DNA of 64,000 nucleotides from an uncultured Actinomycetes bacterium (lineage in GTDB: Bacteria; Actinomycetota; Actinomycetes; Nanopelagicales; Nanopelagicaceae). A program made the position numbers and the translations under genes. Each line of letters begins with the position of its first letter. Positions within the stretch are counted from its first letter, which is position 1. The notes under the pieces were generated by a model. The model ran no database searches, was not told the origin of the DNA, and saw only the letters and a list, made by a program, of their open reading frames with translations. Shown here piece after piece: positions 63,009 through 64,000 of the stretch. The DNA is taken from assembly GCA_903895995.1 (NCBI GenBank), contig CAITVX010000020.1:1-64000 (forward strand), written 5' to 3'.

Positions 63009-64000
63009 TCTCTCCCCCCATCACTCTCTGATCCTTCAGGACTAGAGCGCCACGATAAATTGTATGAATAACATCTCCAGTCAGAGTACTGCCATGGAAA
63101 GGTGTATTGCTACTTCGTGAGATGAGAGCTTGCTTATCTACAGTCCACTCCTTCTTTGGGTCGACGACGGTGATGTGTGCCATCGCTCCCACTTCAAGGG
63201 GCTGCCCTTGATCACCATAACCGCCAATTCGAGCGGGATTGATCGACATCACCTCAACCAATCGTTTCCAATCCATCAACCCTGTTCTAATCATTGTGGT
63301 GACAACCACACCGAAGGCTGTCTCTAACCCAACCATGCCAAAGGCAGCAGATGCCCATTCACAATCTTTATCCTCTGCCGGATGAGGGGCGTGGTCTGTG
63401 GCGACAATATCGATAGTTCCATCAGCTAACCCGGCGCGTAGGGCTACAACATCATCATTGGTTCGTAGTGGTGGATTCACCTTATAGATCGGATCGTATC
63501 CACGAACCAACTCATCAGTGAGGATCAAATGATGGGGAGTTACTTCTGCCGTCACCGATATTCCACGAGACTTTGCCCAGCGGATAAGTTCTACTGAACC
63601 CTTCGTTGAAACGTGACAGATATGAAGGCGACTCTTCACGGTCTCAGCCAAGAGAATATCTCGAGCGATGATCGATTCCTCAGCGATCGATGGCCATCCA
63701 GTTAAACCTAACTCTGAGGCGACAACTCCCTCATTCATTTGGGCATTGATAGTTAACCGAGGTTCCTGCGCATGTTGGGCAATTACACCATCAAAGATCT
63801 TCACATATTCGAGGGCCCGACGCATAAGAAGCGGATCGCTGACGCACTTTCCATCATCACTAAAGATGCGCACCTTCGCCGCGCTATCTGCCATTGCTCC
63901 TATCTCTGCAAGATGTTCACCATTAAGTCCTGCGCTCACTGCGCCTATTGGAAATACATCACACAACCCTGCGCTCTTTCCGAGCCTCAATACTTGTTCA
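62992..64000 (-). CDS. pyrC: Dihydroorotase, 5' end outside the window
   Basis: Cyclises carbamoyl aspartate to dihydroorotate. The visible 335 residues are open to the window edge, so the start and about 90-100 N-terminal residues, including the HxH zinc motif, are missing. Seen here are [13 protein letters not shown], the zinc His in [28 protein letters not shown], and [18 protein letters not shown] with the catalytic Asp, all typical of the type I PyrC. An in-frame TTG at 63990 is within the gene, not its start. It precedes carA in the pyr operon. Confidence 0.93.
   Translation of the reverse strand, partial: EQVLRLGKSAGLCDVFPIGAVSAGLNGEHLAEIGAMADSAAKVRIFSDDGKCVSDPLLMRRALEYVKIFDGVIAQHAQEPRLTINAQMNEGVVASELGLTGWPSIAEESIIARDILLAETVKSRLHICHVSTKGSVELIRWAKSRGISVTAEVTPHHLILTDELVRGYDPIYKVNPPLRTNDDVVALRAGLADGTIDIVATDHAPHPAEDKDCEWASAAFGMVGLETAFGVVVTTMIRTGLMDWKRLVEVMSINPARIGGYGDQGQPLEVGAMAHITVVDPKKEWTVDKQALISRSSNTPFHGSTLTGDVIHTIYRGALVLKDQRVMGGENVSNG

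Noticed and set aside
1-64000. CRISPR array, prophage, insertion sequence, toxin-antitoxin or defence island
   Set aside because: No spaced short repeats, transposase, phage structural or restriction genes were seen; xerD is the housekeeping recombinase.

Overview
The window is one continuous stretch of a bacterial chromosome, about 47-48% G+C by eye and extremely compact: no gene-free gap exceeds about 250 bases, and many genes overlap by 1-30 bases. Gene content and order point to a streamlined actinobacterium. Diagnostic features are a mycothiol ligase (MshC), PafB/PafC, TatA/TatC beside a HelY-type helicase, GarA/OdhI with FtsR-like MerR proteins and GcvP, mIHF, the SCO1664/DUF3090/MSMEG_4193 trio, and a PriA that has lost its helicase motifs. 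Several blocks follow the gene order of Mycobacterium and Streptomyces (TlyA-NadK-RecN-PyrG-XerD-ParA-ScpAB-RluB-Cmk-Der; GcvH-GarA-MerR-DUF151-MerR-GcvP; PafB-PafC-TatA-TatC-HelY). The low G+C and tight packing fit small-genome planktonic actinobacteria such as the freshwater acI group (Nanopelagicales); this placement is an inference and no rRNA of useful length is present to test it.

Layout. 1-77 is the 3' end of a 5S rRNA, followed by a strong terminator. 256-6791 (+) holds an SSB-like protein, a 54-aa protein, tlyA, nadK, recN, pyrG and xerD. 6816-8128 (-) is a ParA-type ATPase with a small ribbon-helix-helix-like partner, diverging from 8188-9624 (+) scpA-scpB. 9721-14159 carries rluB, aroH, tyrA and a cmk-der fusion. 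14162-20440 is a lipid synthase gene followed by the glycine cleavage/GarA cluster. 20526-28318 (-) runs from pafB through pafC, tatA, tatC, a lipid kinase, helY and a 5'-3' exonuclease to a polyprenol mannosyltransferase. 28363-36571 has an FKBP lipoprotein (+) facing trmI, metH, mshC and the conserved trio (-). 36621-45899 is a mixed block of short divergent and convergent units (aldo/keto reductase, M20 hydrolase, tRNA-Leu, tdk, alcohol dehydrogenase, DUF554, uppP, a YczE-like membrane protein, ung, ABC ATPase, serB). 45906-64000 (-) is one long same-strand run: pyrC-carA-carB-pyrK-pyrD-pyrF, mIHF-Gmk, rpoZ, coaBC, metK, priA, def, fmt, rsmB, rpe, hisE, hisG.

The genes are mainly housekeeping: pyrimidine synthesis from carbamoyl phosphate to UMP (aspartate transcarbamoylase is not in the window) plus CTP synthase and CMP kinase, methionine/SAM formation (metH, metK), translation start and end processing (fmt, def), rRNA/tRNA modification, chromosome segregation and repair (xerD, scpAB, parA, recN, ung, priA). 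No prophage, insertion sequence, CRISPR array or defence island was seen.

The most interesting observations are: a full-length mIHF fused to guanylate kinase with a strong internal ribosome binding site that could also make free Gmk; a widespread promoter pattern (TAnnnT exactly six bases before the start codon) that implies leaderless mRNAs and helps set start codons; a chromosomal ParA plus small DNA-binding partner at the scpAB locus; repeated TTATCGATATTA-type motifs upstream of aroH; and PafBC retained beside trmI with no Pup-proteasome genes between.
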